IMG/VR virus record: IMGVR_UViG_3300004097_000075 | Span: 1 to 21,025 of that record | DNA from: a virus | Direction: 5' to 3' (one strand) | Length of the DNA: 21,025 nt | Shown here: positions 1 to 9,700 of the stretch, in pieces | Layout: each line of letters opens with the position of its first letter | Position numbering within the stretch: the stretch's first letter is position 1 | Notes under the pieces: generated by a model | Told to the model about the DNA's origin: nothing | The model's input: the letters and a program-made list of their open reading frames with translations, nothing else | The model's database searches: none | Translations under genes and position numbers: made by a program

Positions 1-85
1 TGCATTAGTTGTAGCTGGGATTGTATTTAAAAACAACAATCCTACAATGTTAAAAATATTCGAATTAAAACGGTGGAATGATTAA
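1..85 (+). CDS. 3' end of an upstream gene, small membrane-like protein (partial)
   Basis: An open frame enters from the left edge in the frame starting at base 2 and ends with TAA at 83-85, leaving 27 residues. They begin with a hydrophobic stretch (ALVVAGIVF) and end in a polar, basic tail (ELKRWND). The stop overlaps the next start as TAATG, the translational-coupling style used throughout this operon, which supports it as a real gene end. The hydrophobic-then-basic tail could suit a holin or another small membrane protein, but too little is visible to assign a function. Confidence 0.55.
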   Translation, partial: ALVVAGIVFKNNNPTMLKIFELKRWND

Positions 86-525
86 TGCTTAACATAAGGC
101 AAATAGAAGGTGAGGATATATTGCTTCGCTACAACGATATAAAAGAAGAATTTGATAAAGCCCTAGAGCACTCTAGTGGTGAATGGACAGCTGCACAGAT
201 AACATCTAAGGCTGTCAGTGAGCCCCATATGTTCCAAATATGGGAGGTCCAAAAAGGTAATCATTGGATCGGCATAGCTTCAACAAGAGTTATGTATTAC
301 AACAACTTTGTTGCACTTCACATAATAACCCTCGGTGGGTCCAATATGTACGATGATATGCCAGAGTTGATAACTAAGTTTGAAGAGATGGTTAAACAAT
401 ACGATAACATAGATGTATTAGAATTTACAGGTCGTAGGGGTTTTATAAAACAACTAAATACTGTAGGATGGAAAGAGAGGTATACGACAATGCGTAAAAG
501 CTTAAAGGAGAATATAGATGTCTAA
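85..525 (+). CDS. T7 gp13-like / GNAT-fold-like virion assembly protein
   Basis: A 146-residue protein, close to the length of T7 gp13. The C-terminal part (about residues 112-143) has a segment, TGRRGFIKQLNTVGWKE, that resembles the final helix-strand of GNAT-type folds and the GNTSHIRFLKTIGAVF region of T7 gp13 as I remember it. I see no convincing acetyl-CoA pyrophosphate-binding loop, so acetyltransferase activity should not be assumed. Gene order supports the call: it lies directly upstream of the internal virion proteins, as gene 13 does in T7. A GGTGGA ribosome site precedes the ATG, and the last 8 bases overlap the next gene. Alternative: a generic phage acetyltransferase-like protein of unknown role. 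Confidence 0.5.
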   Translation: MLNIRQIEGEDILLRYNDIKEEFDKALEHSSGEWTAAQITSKAVSEPHMFQIWEVQKGNHWIGIASTRVMYYNNFVALHIITLGGSNMYDDMPELITKFEEMVKQYDNIDVLEFTGRRGFIKQLNTVGWKERYTTMRKSLKENIDV

Positions 526-1234
526 AGTTAAAATTTATAATGGTGTTACAATTGATATGAGCACCAGCGATGTGATACAAACAGGTGAGGTTAACTATGT
601 TGACTCTACTGTAGTCTCCTACTGTGGTGGTGGCGGTGATAATCAAACATCAACAACTACTTCTGGTTATGCTCCAGAGTTTAAACCACAGATTACTAAG
701 ATGCTTAATACTGGTCAAAGTCTTTATGACTCAGGGCAATTAGGTGCTGTAGCAGGTCAAAATCAAACACAAATAGACGCACAAAAGGCTGGACTGGCTG
801 CTGCTGGTAATCAGACTAATTTAGAACAGTCTTTAATGAATACAGCTAATAAAGGTGTAGACTTATCAGGTATGCGTACAGGAGCTAAACAAAGTGCAAT
901 GCAAGCTTTAGGTATTAATGCAGCTAACGCAGGAAGAGCTGGAGGTCTTGGAGGATCTAGACAGTACTTGAATCAACAATCAATTGCTAATGATCTAGCT
1001 GGAAAGTTTGGTCAAATTGATCAAATGGCGCAACAGCAGAACTTCTCTAACATGCAAAATGCCCTAGGTGCCCAAGGTACTGGTGCTAACACAATGGCTC
1101 AAATTGGAGCCGGACAGCAACAGCAGGCACAGAATGAGGCAGATGCAGCTTACAAAGGTCTCTCTCAACTTGCTAGTATCTTTGGTACTGGTATGGACAA
1201 ACAGAGCACGACTACGCAAAGTGGAGGTAAGTAA
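518..1234 (+). CDS. Gln/Ala/Gly-rich internal virion (ejection) protein, possible gp14 analogue
   Basis: 238 residues. After a polar N-terminal 35 residues comes a Cys-Gly4 turn (SYCGGGG), a Thr/Ser linker, then a long low-complexity, mostly helical region rich in Ala, Gln, Asn and Gly. It includes a QQQQAQ tract near residue 200 and ends in a polar Thr/Gln/Gly tail. This composition is typical of small DNA-ejection proteins (T7 gp14, P22 gp7 types), but I see no diagnostic motif, so the role rests on position and composition. A good AAGGAG site lies 8 bases before the ATG, inside the previous gene, which it overlaps by 8 bases. The stop overlaps the next ATG as TAATG. Confidence 0.55.
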   Translation: MSKVKIYNGVTIDMSTSDVIQTGEVNYVDSTVVSYCGGGGDNQTSTTTSGYAPEFKPQITKMLNTGQSLYDSGQLGAVAGQNQTQIDAQKAGLAAAGNQTNLEQSLMNTANKGVDLSGMRTGAKQSAMQALGINAANAGRAGGLGGSRQYLNQQSIANDLAGKFGQIDQMAQQQNFSNMQNALGAQGTGANTMAQIGAGQQQQAQNEADAAYKGLSQLASIFGTGMDKQSTTTQSGGK

Positions 1235-1641
1235 TGCCGAATAACATGTATGAACCTAACAGGGGGTATAATCCATTTGCACCAGCAAGTTATGGTTATA
1301 GTCCTGATAGTCCCCAAGATCTTTTACCGCAAATAAGTACACCCCAAGCAGTCCAATTAGGGACTCCAGAGGAGTCTGTTATGGACAAAGCTACTGGACT
1401 TGCTATGGATAAGGGTTTAAATTATGGAGCTGATAAGGGGACAGAAATGGCAACAAAAGCACTAGCAGGAGGTAAGGGTGGTGCCGAAACTGTTGTTGGT
1501 AAACACATGGCTGCAAACTCTGTCGGAGCTGCTGGAGCTGCTGGTACTACAGGAGCTGTGGCTGGGATAGGGGCTGCTATGGCTCCAGTGTTGCCTGTTA
1601 TAATCGGGGCTATGGCGCTGAAATCTATCTTTAAGAAATAA
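1234..1641 (+). CDS. Small virion-module protein with hydrophobic Ala/Gly-rich C-terminus
   Basis: 135 residues and not recognised by family. The first 50 residues are rich in Pro, Tyr and Asn (for example PNRGYNPFAPASYGY) and probably extended. Residues about 97-135 are an almost uninterrupted Ala/Gly/Val/Ile stretch ending in a basic KSIFKK, compatible with a membrane-inserting hairpin. A small protein with such a tail next to large ejection proteins could help form the channel through which DNA crosses the cell envelope; this is inference. GGAGG lies 6 bases before the ATG, and the start overlaps the previous stop. Confidence 0.5.
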   Translation: MPNNMYEPNRGYNPFAPASYGYSPDSPQDLLPQISTPQAVQLGTPEESVMDKATGLAMDKGLNYGADKGTEMATKALAGGKGGAETVVGKHMAANSVGAAGAAGTTGAVAGIGAAMAPVLPVIIGAMALKSIFKK

Positions 1642-1650
1642 GGAGTTATT

Positions 1651-4287
1651 ATGGCAACACCAAGAGCTTTAGCAATGAAAAGGCTAAGAGAAAGAGAAGA
1701 ACTAGCTAGACAAGCTGCTTTGTTAGGTCAAAGTAAAAATAAAGGTATTATGTCTAACTTAGGCTCTATAGGTCAGTTTATAGCTAATGATAATAATGAT
1801 TTAGATAATTTGTCATTTTCAACTGTAGATGGTTTAAATGCAACTTTTAAAAACAACAGAGTTAAAGATACTACGCCAAAATACAATGTTGGAAGTACAA
1901 ATATTCAGCCCGTGTTTCCTAATTTTGAAGGGGTTACGTCTGATGATCTTGCTGACCCAAATAAGATAATAGATTTTAAACCTACCTCAACAGCTTTAAC
2001 TTCTTTTATTGAAGAAAACTCAGTTGCTCCAAAAGAAAATCCAAGAGTAACCGCTATGAATAGACTTAAAGAGCAGGCAGAGTTAAATGCATTAATTGAA
2101 GAAAATAAAAAATTACAAAGATTTAGAGGAGATTCTTCAAGAATAGCACCAGCTGGTACAGTAATGCAACCTCGTTGGGATGGAAGTGTAGATCAAAATT
2201 TAAACTACAATATGCCTATGGAGGGTCAAGAGTCAGCTAGAGAAGCTGCTACAAGAAATGGAATATCTCAACAGCAATTAGACGATATTATGCTTTATTC
2301 GGGAAATGAAGACCCTACGTTTGACGAAAATTATGTTTACAACATGGGTGTTACAGATGACGGTACTTTCCCAGACTTACCAAAATTAGGTGATGAGGAT
2401 GCCAGTTTTGATGAAAATTATGTTTACAACATGGGTGTTACAGATGACGGTACTTTCCCAGATTTATTATCTCCTCAACCTTTAGACGGTAGTAATGAAT
2501 TAGAAATAGGACCTGAAACTTTTAAATTACCTGAAGACTACGAAGCATTAGACGAGGTAATGGCAGAATTAGAATTAAACAATCCAGATTTAATTAATGA
2601 AAATGCAGAATTTTGGGAAGCAGAAAATAAAGAGCAGGCAGAATTAGATGCAGAGTCAGAAAGAATAGATAACCTTAATTTATTAGATACAGAAGAGGAT
2701 ATAGTATTACCGGTTGATAATGAAAGTTTTGACCCATCATTAGGTGATGATATTGATGCAAATCCTTTAGATAACACTATTGAAAGTAAGATAATACAAG
2801 AGGATAAGGACAACAGAGAGGCTTACATACAACTTAGTAATTCAATGTCTTCTGAAGATTTGGCAGCTCTAGAGAATGAAGTTAGTGATATTAACTCACA
2901 AACAGATGTAGACGGTCAAGAGGTTACAGAGTCTAAACTATCAGACCTCTTTGGATCCCTAAAGGACATTTTTGGAGTAGACAATAAATCACTTCTTAGA
3001 GCAGCAATAAAATACATAGGTGGTCGAGTGTTTGGTCTTTCTTCAGGTAAAGCTGCACAATTTGCTTGGGCAGGTATTGAGGCTGATATGGCTACTGAGG
3101 CTGCTAAAGGAGCAGATGCTAAAGCTTATCAAGCTAACATGGATGAATACGATAAGATGTATGAGTCTGCAATGTCTAGAAAGGATTTTGAAGAAGCTGA
3201 CAGAATACTTCAAAAGATGAACTCACTATCTGGTATTGAAAAATCAGATTCTGAAAAGTTTGATGATAACTTAAGTTACCTTAACAAGAAATACAAAGAA
3301 GCTGAAAAAGCTAAAGATAAAGTTAAAATGTCTCAAATTGCAAAACAACTTAAGAAAATGCAAGCAGCTGGGATCGATGGAACTAAAGCAGATACTTGGA
3401 TGGGATCTGCTGGGATGTATGATAAGAACGGTACATATGTTGTTAAGCAAGCTATGCAAGTTGAGGGTGAAGGTATAAAAATATATGATGAGTCAGATAA
3501 TACATTTAAATTACCATCAAAGCTTGGTTACAGGGATGCAATTAGAACCCCAAGTAGTGATAAAGGGAATGATACATATGCAGTAGATGAAAGAGTTATA
3601 ACAGACCCTGCAGAATACGGAAGATACTCCACTGAGATACCTAACTCTATTGGTGTCTCACCTAAAGGTGTTCCACAATTTGATGAGGGAAGTGGTGATC
3701 TTAATAAAGCAGCTAGTTTCTCTCATACAGCTATTAAGTCGTTTATGCAAATGGAAGACATTCTAGCACACAGTGATGAAGTTAGACAAGAAATATTTAG
3801 CTTACAATCAGAATTTAGAAAATCTATTGCAGACATGCCTTCTGACAGCGCTATGAAAGGTCTTCTAGGTAAGTTTATTAAGAGAAATATGAGTCCTGCT
3901 GCTAAACTTTGGTTTAATGAGATGAACACTCTTGTTACTTCTAAGTTAAGAAGAGAGACAGGAGCTGCTTATAATAAAGAAGAATTAATCACTACAATGA
4001 ATTTCTTCCCTAATGTCACTGACTACCCTGCAAACTTTAATGAGCTAGATGATCAAGGTAAGACAAACGCTCTTCGTTTTATGGATGTAAGAATGAAACA
4101 GGCTGGTAATTGGATTTTGACTAATGCTCAAGGTTTACAAGCTTACGAGTATCTAGAAGGTTTAAAAGGTGGTTTGTTTAGACCTGATGATGAATGGTTG
4201 GATGCTAACAAAGGCATAATGGAATTTTTAGATGCTCAATACAATCCACAGGTAAGCACTTCAACTCAAGCTTTAATTGAACAATAA
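1651..4287 (+). CDS. Large internal virion protein (gp15-like position), with tandem repeat
   Basis: 878 residues, just longer than T7 gp15. The N-terminus is a basic amphipathic helix (PRALAMKRLREREEL, from residue 4) that recurs in variant form at about 131-145 (PRVTAMNRLKEQAEL). Residues 190-420 are strongly acidic and probably disordered, and hold two near-identical 24-residue repeats at 220-243 and 249-272. About 470-575 is helical and coiled-coil-like, with two Lys/Glu-rich helical hairpins. Near residue 765 lies LRRETGAAYNKEEL followed by a Pro-containing turn, a pattern I associate with phage DNA-ejection/structural proteins. No transmembrane segment or lysozyme motif is apparent. AAGGAG precedes the ATG. 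Role in the virion is inferred from size, position and composition. Confidence 0.6.
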   Translation: MATPRALAMKRLREREELARQAALLGQSKNKGIMSNLGSIGQFIANDNNDLDNLSFSTVDGLNATFKNNRVKDTTPKYNVGSTNIQPVFPNFEGVTSDDLADPNKIIDFKPTSTALTSFIEENSVAPKENPRVTAMNRLKEQAELNALIEENKKLQRFRGDSSRIAPAGTVMQPRWDGSVDQNLNYNMPMEGQESAREAATRNGISQQQLDDIMLYSGNEDPTFDENYVYNMGVTDDGTFPDLPKLGDEDASFDENYVYNMGVTDDGTFPDLLSPQPLDGSNELEIGPETFKLPEDYEALDEVMAELELNNPDLINENAEFWEAENKEQAELDAESERIDNLNLLDTEEDIVLPVDNESFDPSLGDDIDANPLDNTIESKIIQEDKDNREAYIQLSNSMSSEDLAALENEVSDINSQTDVDGQEVTESKLSDLFGSLKDIFGVDNKSLLRAAIKYIGGRVFGLSSGKAAQFAWAGIEADMATEAAKGADAKAYQANMDEYDKMYESAMSRKDFEEADRILQKMNSLSGIEKSDSEKFDDNLSYLNKKYKEAEKAKDKVKMSQIAKQLKKMQAAGIDGTKADTWMGSAGMYDKNGTYVVKQAMQVEGEGIKIYDESDNTFKLPSKLGYRDAIRTPSSDKGNDTYAVDERVITDPAEYGRYSTEIPNSIGVSPKGVPQFDEGSGDLNKAASFSHTAIKSFMQMEDILAHSDEVRQEIFSLQSEFRKSIADMPSDSAMKGLLGKFIKRNMSPAAKLWFNEMNTLVTSKLRRETGAAYNKEELITTMNFFPNVTDYPANFNELDDQGKTNALRFMDVRMKQAGNWILTNAQGLQAYEYLEGLKGGLFRPDDEWLDANKGIMEFLDAQYNPQVSTSTQALIEQ
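2308..2466 (+). repeat. Two-copy direct repeat inside the 878-residue virion gene
   Basis: A unit of about 72 bases at 2308-2379 recurs at 2395-2466, a period of 87 bases or 29 codons. The core of 60 bases (2320-2379 against 2407-2466) differs at only two silent positions, Asp GAC/GAT and GAC/GAT near the end. Both units encode ED[PA][TS]FDENYVYNMG then VTDDGTFPDL. Near-identity at synonymous sites points to a recent in-frame duplication. Confidence 0.9.
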
Positions 4288-4298
4288 TAGGAGTTTAA

Positions 4299-6785
4299 AT
4301 GCAATATACAAAAAAACAACTAGAGAATGCTCTGGTTAGAGCTAATGCAGATCCTGTTAAATATGCTGAAAACATAAAAGAGTTAAAAAGATTATTAGCT
4401 AGTGGGGTTTTTAAAGAAGAAAATTTAGATGGTGGTCAAGGGACTTCTGAGTCTAGTTCAGATAGTCTTGTGTTTGACAAGCTTAATGAAGACGAAGCCT
4501 ACAATGAAGCTTTAATGAAATTTTATAGTGGCAAGGCTGGCGGAGCTGTAAATACAATAGATCAAGGTAAGGGTTTTCGTGAAACTGCAACTTTATCAGA
4601 TTATCAAAGTATTGACAGAGATGCCAGTGGAAATATAACAATGTCCCCTGAAGATTTAAAAGAGAAAAGCTTTGAATTGTTTAATAATGCTTTGCTAAAT
4701 GAGGTAAGTTTAGCTAGATTTGCAAATGAGATAAGCTTAATGTCTCCCGAAGAAAGAGATAACTTAGCATATTTGTATGATGTTTATGAAAGAACTGCTA
4801 TAACTGGAGAAGGGTCTAGGTCAGGTTTTGAACAATTTAAAGACGCTGGAAATTTGCTAACTGCCCCAAGTACTTACGCAGGAGGTTTTTTATTAAAAGG
4901 CGCAATGGCTCCTGCTTTAAAAGCGTCCTTTAGTGCTGCAATGAAAAAGATGTTAAAAGTTGGTGCCAAGGGATTGTCTTCAGCTGAGACAACAGCTTTA
5001 AAAGAAGGAAGCAAAGCACTAGCTGTAAGGTCAGGGAAAGTTGGTGCTGGATATGCCGCTGGGTTTGATGCAGCACAACAAACTGGTGTAGAGATGCAGT
5101 TAGATCCAGAGCAAGAATATTCTTTTGGCAGGACAGCAGCAATGGGAGCTGTAGGTTATGGGGCTGGTAGATTTTTACCACAAGCTTTAAAAGGAGCCGG
5201 TGTAGTTGTAAAGGCTCCGGGAACTTTAATTAATAAAGCTATTCCGGGAGTAGGTAAAGCTATTGCAAGACCATTTCAAACTGTTGGGGGTGGCTTTGTT
5301 AAAGCTTTTGGAGGAGGACCAGCTGCTAAAACACACGTTGGTAAGGAAGGTCAAGAAATTTTTGGATCTACTGGTGATACACAATACGCTGATATTGTAA
5401 ATACTGAAATTAAAAAAGCATCTAAACAAGCCTTTAATAATTTTAAAGAAGCTTTTAGAAACTTAGGTGATTTACATATAAAATTTGGACCTAAAAATGA
5501 TCCTTATGATTTTAACGCTGGGTTACGTTTAGGTGATGAGACTAATTCTTTTGGAGTACCCACACCTGAACAACAATTGAAAGAGTCTAGAGAGTCTGTT
5601 TTTAATTTAATTAATTATATCCAAAGTGTAGAGGCTGGTGTTCCCGGCTGGGGTGGTTTAAAAAATATTACGTTTTTATTAAAAAGAGGTGATATTACAC
5701 CGACTGAAGCTTTAAGAAAAATAAGATCTAAAGTAGGTGCAGCTACAGTTGATAATAGTGAAAAAACAAAAGAATATCGTGATGTTTTTATAAGATTAAA
5801 TGATGAAGTTAGAAAAGTTATGGCTGACGCTGCCAAAAGATCTAAAAAGAAAGATCCTTTTGAAAAATTAGACCGTTTATATCAAGAATTTGTTGAAGCA
5901 AATAATCATAAAAAAATGCAGCAATTAATGGATAAAGACTCTTCTAAAGCAATTAATCAATTAAGATCAGTTGCTACAGGCGCTAAAAACAATTATAAAA
6001 TATTAGAAGAGCATCAAGATAGATTAGAAATTATTAATAAATTTTCTTCTTCGAAAGTTGAAGAAGGATACATTGATAATGTAACAGGTGTTGAATTAAA
6101 AACTGGAGATGTGATACCTAATGAAACTTTAAAACCTGCTATGGATGATGCAATGCGAGGGGTTGTTGGTCATCAAATGTTTCAAGGTGAAAACGCTGCT
6201 GGTTTTAAATCATACTTAAGTACAGATCAAGGTAAAAAAGTCCTTAAAGATTTATTTCCAGATCAACGACAAACTATTGATAGGTTTTCTAAAATATTAA
6301 CTGCAGCAGCAGATAAGACCTCTATGGGTATGTACGCCATGAGAGTTTTAACAGCCGGGTTAATTGGTGTTGGAACTTTAGGTGTATCTACGGGAGGTGC
6401 TTTTACATCTGGTGCAGCTATCGTTGTTATTGAAAGTTTATTAAAATCTCCTTGGTATGGAAAACAAGCTGCAAAAGTGTTTGCAAGGGACAAAACAAAA
6501 AGTGCATCTGAAGCATTTAAATTAGTTAAAATGATGGAAAACAAAGGGTACACTAAAGAACAAGCAAATAAAACTTTAGAACTTATGCTTGGTTCTGCAG
6601 TATGGGCTAGTTTTCTTCAAGATAAAGAAAATAGAGACGGTATAAAAGATGCAGGTTCAAAAATAGGAGACATAGCCCTCAGAGGTATTGAAGAATATGC
6701 ACTACCAACTTTAAAATCTACTGATGAAAAATATTTTCAACCTGTATTTGATACAGTATCAGATATGTTAATAAGGGATAATTAG
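4299..6785 (+). CDS. Large internal virion / ejection protein with membrane-active segments
   Basis: 828 residues. Glycine- and alanine-rich hydrophobic stretches lie at about residues 184-212, 277-325 (GAVGYGAGRFLPQALKGAG is typical) and 681-716 near the C-terminus; the rest is charged and mostly helical. Repeated Gly/Ala stretches in a large soluble-looking protein are typical of podovirus ejection proteins that insert into the host membrane to form a DNA channel. I find no lytic transglycosylase motif such as that at the N-terminus of T7 gp16. It lies between the 878-residue protein and the RNA polymerase, with TAGGAG before its ATG and 11 bases from the previous stop. Function is inferred from composition and place; homology is not recognised. 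Confidence 0.6.
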   Translation: MQYTKKQLENALVRANADPVKYAENIKELKRLLASGVFKEENLDGGQGTSESSSDSLVFDKLNEDEAYNEALMKFYSGKAGGAVNTIDQGKGFRETATLSDYQSIDRDASGNITMSPEDLKEKSFELFNNALLNEVSLARFANEISLMSPEERDNLAYLYDVYERTAITGEGSRSGFEQFKDAGNLLTAPSTYAGGFLLKGAMAPALKASFSAAMKKMLKVGAKGLSSAETTALKEGSKALAVRSGKVGAGYAAGFDAAQQTGVEMQLDPEQEYSFGRTAAMGAVGYGAGRFLPQALKGAGVVVKAPGTLINKAIPGVGKAIARPFQTVGGGFVKAFGGGPAAKTHVGKEGQEIFGSTGDTQYADIVNTEIKKASKQAFNNFKEAFRNLGDLHIKFGPKNDPYDFNAGLRLGDETNSFGVPTPEQQLKESRESVFNLINYIQSVEAGVPGWGGLKNITFLLKRGDITPTEALRKIRSKVGAATVDNSEKTKEYRDVFIRLNDEVRKVMADAAKRSKKKDPFEKLDRLYQEFVEANNHKKMQQLMDKDSSKAINQLRSVATGAKNNYKILEEHQDRLEIINKFSSSKVEEGYIDNVTGVELKTGDVIPNETLKPAMDDAMRGVVGHQMFQGENAAGFKSYLSTDQGKKVLKDLFPDQRQTIDRFSKILTAAADKTSMGMYAMRVLTAGLIGVGTLGVSTGGAFTSGAAIVVIESLLKSPWYGKQAAKVFARDKTKSASEAFKLVKMMENKGYTKEQANKTLELMLGSAVWASFLQDKENRDGIKDAGSKIGDIALRGIEEYALPTLKSTDEKYFQPVFDTVSDMLIRDN

Positions 6786-6793
6786 GAGTACAA

Positions 6794-9700
6794 ATGAACT
6801 TAACGGCATTTACAAATCAATTGTCTAAAGTATTAACTAGAAGACTTTCCAAAGCTATTATTGATGGAAACAAACGTGAAGTAGGTACTATTAGGAAGTT
6901 ACTGGACGACCCCCAAGGTCTCCAGAAGAAAGTAGAAGATATTCAAAAAAGACATCAACAAGGTGAATCATTTGACCAACAAAAAATTAATAATGACATA
7001 GATAAATCTTTCCCTGAGCCTGAAAAGACTTCTTTATCAGGTTCTCAAGTTGTTGAAAATCTTAAAGTAATGGGAACTGATCAAAGTCAAGATGCTGGTA
7101 AATATGCTGACACTAATGGTTTTGTCCCTAACACGTTAAGAGAAATACAAGAGCATGATAGGTTTGATATTGAGACCGTAGATGTAGACGATATTTATAA
7201 AAGTGCAGGTGCTGAGGATTTTAGGATGATTGCCGATAGTCCCAACCCTAGAGCGGACACAGTGCAATCTGAACCTACGGTACCGCCTATTATAGATAAA
7301 AATGGTAAAGTACTAGATGGCAACAATAGACTCCACATAGCTAAGTTAAATAAAGAAGATAGTACTTCTGATGGTAAAGTTGAGATCCTCCGGGGGTCAT
7401 CAACTTTGCAAGATAATGCAAATAATGAAGTTATAGATAGGATTGGATCTTTTGCAGAAAACCTGAAAACTAAAATTGAAATGGATAGACCATCTGTAGC
7501 AACTAAGGTTGGTACTAATGTAGTTGCAAGTCTTAAAAATGTTGCAAACATGCCTCAAAGTGGGTCTTTCATAAAGTCTTTTGCAAAAGCAACTAATAAT
7601 TTTGATCCTAAAATTGTAGACGATGAACTTTATGTTGGTATTGCAATGGATCTTTTAAGGGCTGTAAAAGATAACAAAGGTGGTCGTCCCGGTAAAAAAC
7701 TTACTGAGGTAGACAAATCTGGTCAAACACATGTTGTTACTGCTAAAAATATGAACGAGCTTGCTAAGGATGTAGGCGAGTCTGTAGCTGATCGGATTTT
7801 AAGTAAAGGAGGTGCTCCTTTAAAACCTTGGGAGCAAAGGTACTTAGGGTCTATGATTCTTCAACTTGGTAGGGGTAACTTTGGGGGTAAGTTTTCTGAC
7901 ACTGACTTAGATATTCCTCATTTGTTTAAAGAAAGTACACAACCTAAAGATGTCGGCAAAGGTAAATTTAAAGATCAAAAAATTCTAGAGACTTCTGATT
8001 ATTTTAATACTTGGTATAAAACTAGAAATGGTGGTCATGGGGGAAAATATTGGTTTGATTTATTCCCTCATAATAGATCAGAAAAAGCTGCAAGTCCTAG
8101 ATACCACGGTCCTTGGAAAGTAGATGAAAATCTTAATGTTATAGAAGCACCAAGAGGTGTCGATAAATCTTTAAGGATTGGTGGTGGTAAAGGAGATACT
8201 TCACAAACTAAAGATAATTTAGAAATATTAAATATTTTAGGAAAGCAAAAATTAGGAGTAGATTCAGACAAGTTTGAATATTTTCAACATTTAGGTAGGA
8301 TGGGTGTTTTTAAAGAAGCCGGTATAGATAAAGGATCTTTAGAAATAGCTATTGCGAGAAATAAACTAGACGAAGTAGATGTTCAAGAGCTTACACGTTA
8401 CTACGATAATTTAAAACTTTTAAAAAAGAAGTACAATGATTTAGAAGACGTTGAAAGAATAAAAGAAAATAAACCACCTTTGACCCCATTAGAAAGAGAA
8501 AATTTTGGAAAAGGAGAAAACATAAGAAATGAAATATATCAAAACTATTATAAACCAGCTCCTAAGAAAAATAAAAACAATCCAAACCCTTCTCCGACTG
8601 GAGAAAAAATAGACCTTGACAACAGTGTAGGTGGCTTTGAGTCAGGTAATTCTAATTTTCTAAAAGCTTTACAAATGGCTTCTTTAGACACTTCTAACTT
8701 ATCTGAATTAAATACTATACAAAGAGCTAAGTTTAATAGAATTACAACAGAGATTAAAGAAAGATTTAGAATGGACCCTGAAGGTGCTGAGGTGTACATG
8801 CCTTATTTTCTTGATAGTAGAACTAGAGTTTATCCTTTAGACTCCTCTGGGGCAAATCTTATTAGTGGACTAGGTAGGTTTGGGTATTCAGCTGAAAGAG
8901 CAATGGCTAAACCTATAACTTACAACGATGAGTCTTTTTATGCAATTGTAGATGACTTTCTTAGGTTTGAAGATAACCCTATTGTACAAACAAGGGTAAA
9001 AGGTGATGAGTTAGGTATGAAGAGTACTGCCTCAACTGCCAAAGCTAAAAGAGTATTAAGTGGTAATTACCCTAAAGAAATTGAATTAAAAAATATAATT
9101 CTTCGTGGTACTGGTAAAGGGGTAGCTACAGATCTAGACAGGATGAAATATTGGAAAACTTTTGAAAGTGAGTATTTAACAAGAGCTGAAAATTTATTAA
9201 AAGCAATAGACGCTTCTAAAACAGCTAAAAACTCTGATGAAAGATCAAAAATCTGGAGTAAGTGGTTAAGTAAAAATTCTTGGATAAGAAACATTAAAGA
9301 TCAAGAAGCTTATGTAGCAAATTTGACTGAGATAGGTCGCATAAAAAGAGCTTACGATGGTAATCCTCAAAAAGGAAGTATAGGGGCGTATCCTCAAAAT
9401 AACTCTCATTACTCAACACACTTAATGGAATTAGACGCTTCTGCTTCTGGGTCTCAAGTGTTAGGTGCACAATATAATGATTTAAAACTTCTTGAGTCTG
9501 TTAATGTTATTGTTCCAAAAGAAGGTAAACCTAGAGGTCTCTTAACTAAAGAAGAGATGGATATGGTTCTTGAGGGTGTTGATAACAATGCTGTTGCTAG
9601 AGATTTGTATGTAGAGGTAAAAGTGCATTATGGTAAGAAATTTACCCAAAAAATGACAGAGCTTGAACAAACAAATCCACAATTAGCTCAAATTTATAAA

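Noticed and set aside
85-525. A functional GNAT acetyltransferase
   Set aside because: The fold-like C-terminal segment is present but the acetyl-CoA pyrophosphate loop is not evident, and the gene order points to a gp13-like structural or assembly role.
1750-1770. CTATAGG at about 1757-1763, as a T7-like promoter on the + strand
   Set aside because: It lies inside the 878-residue gene, and only about 10 of 19 positions agree, mostly in the TATAGG end. A similar chance match occurs inside the exonuclease gene near 19750 on the - strand.
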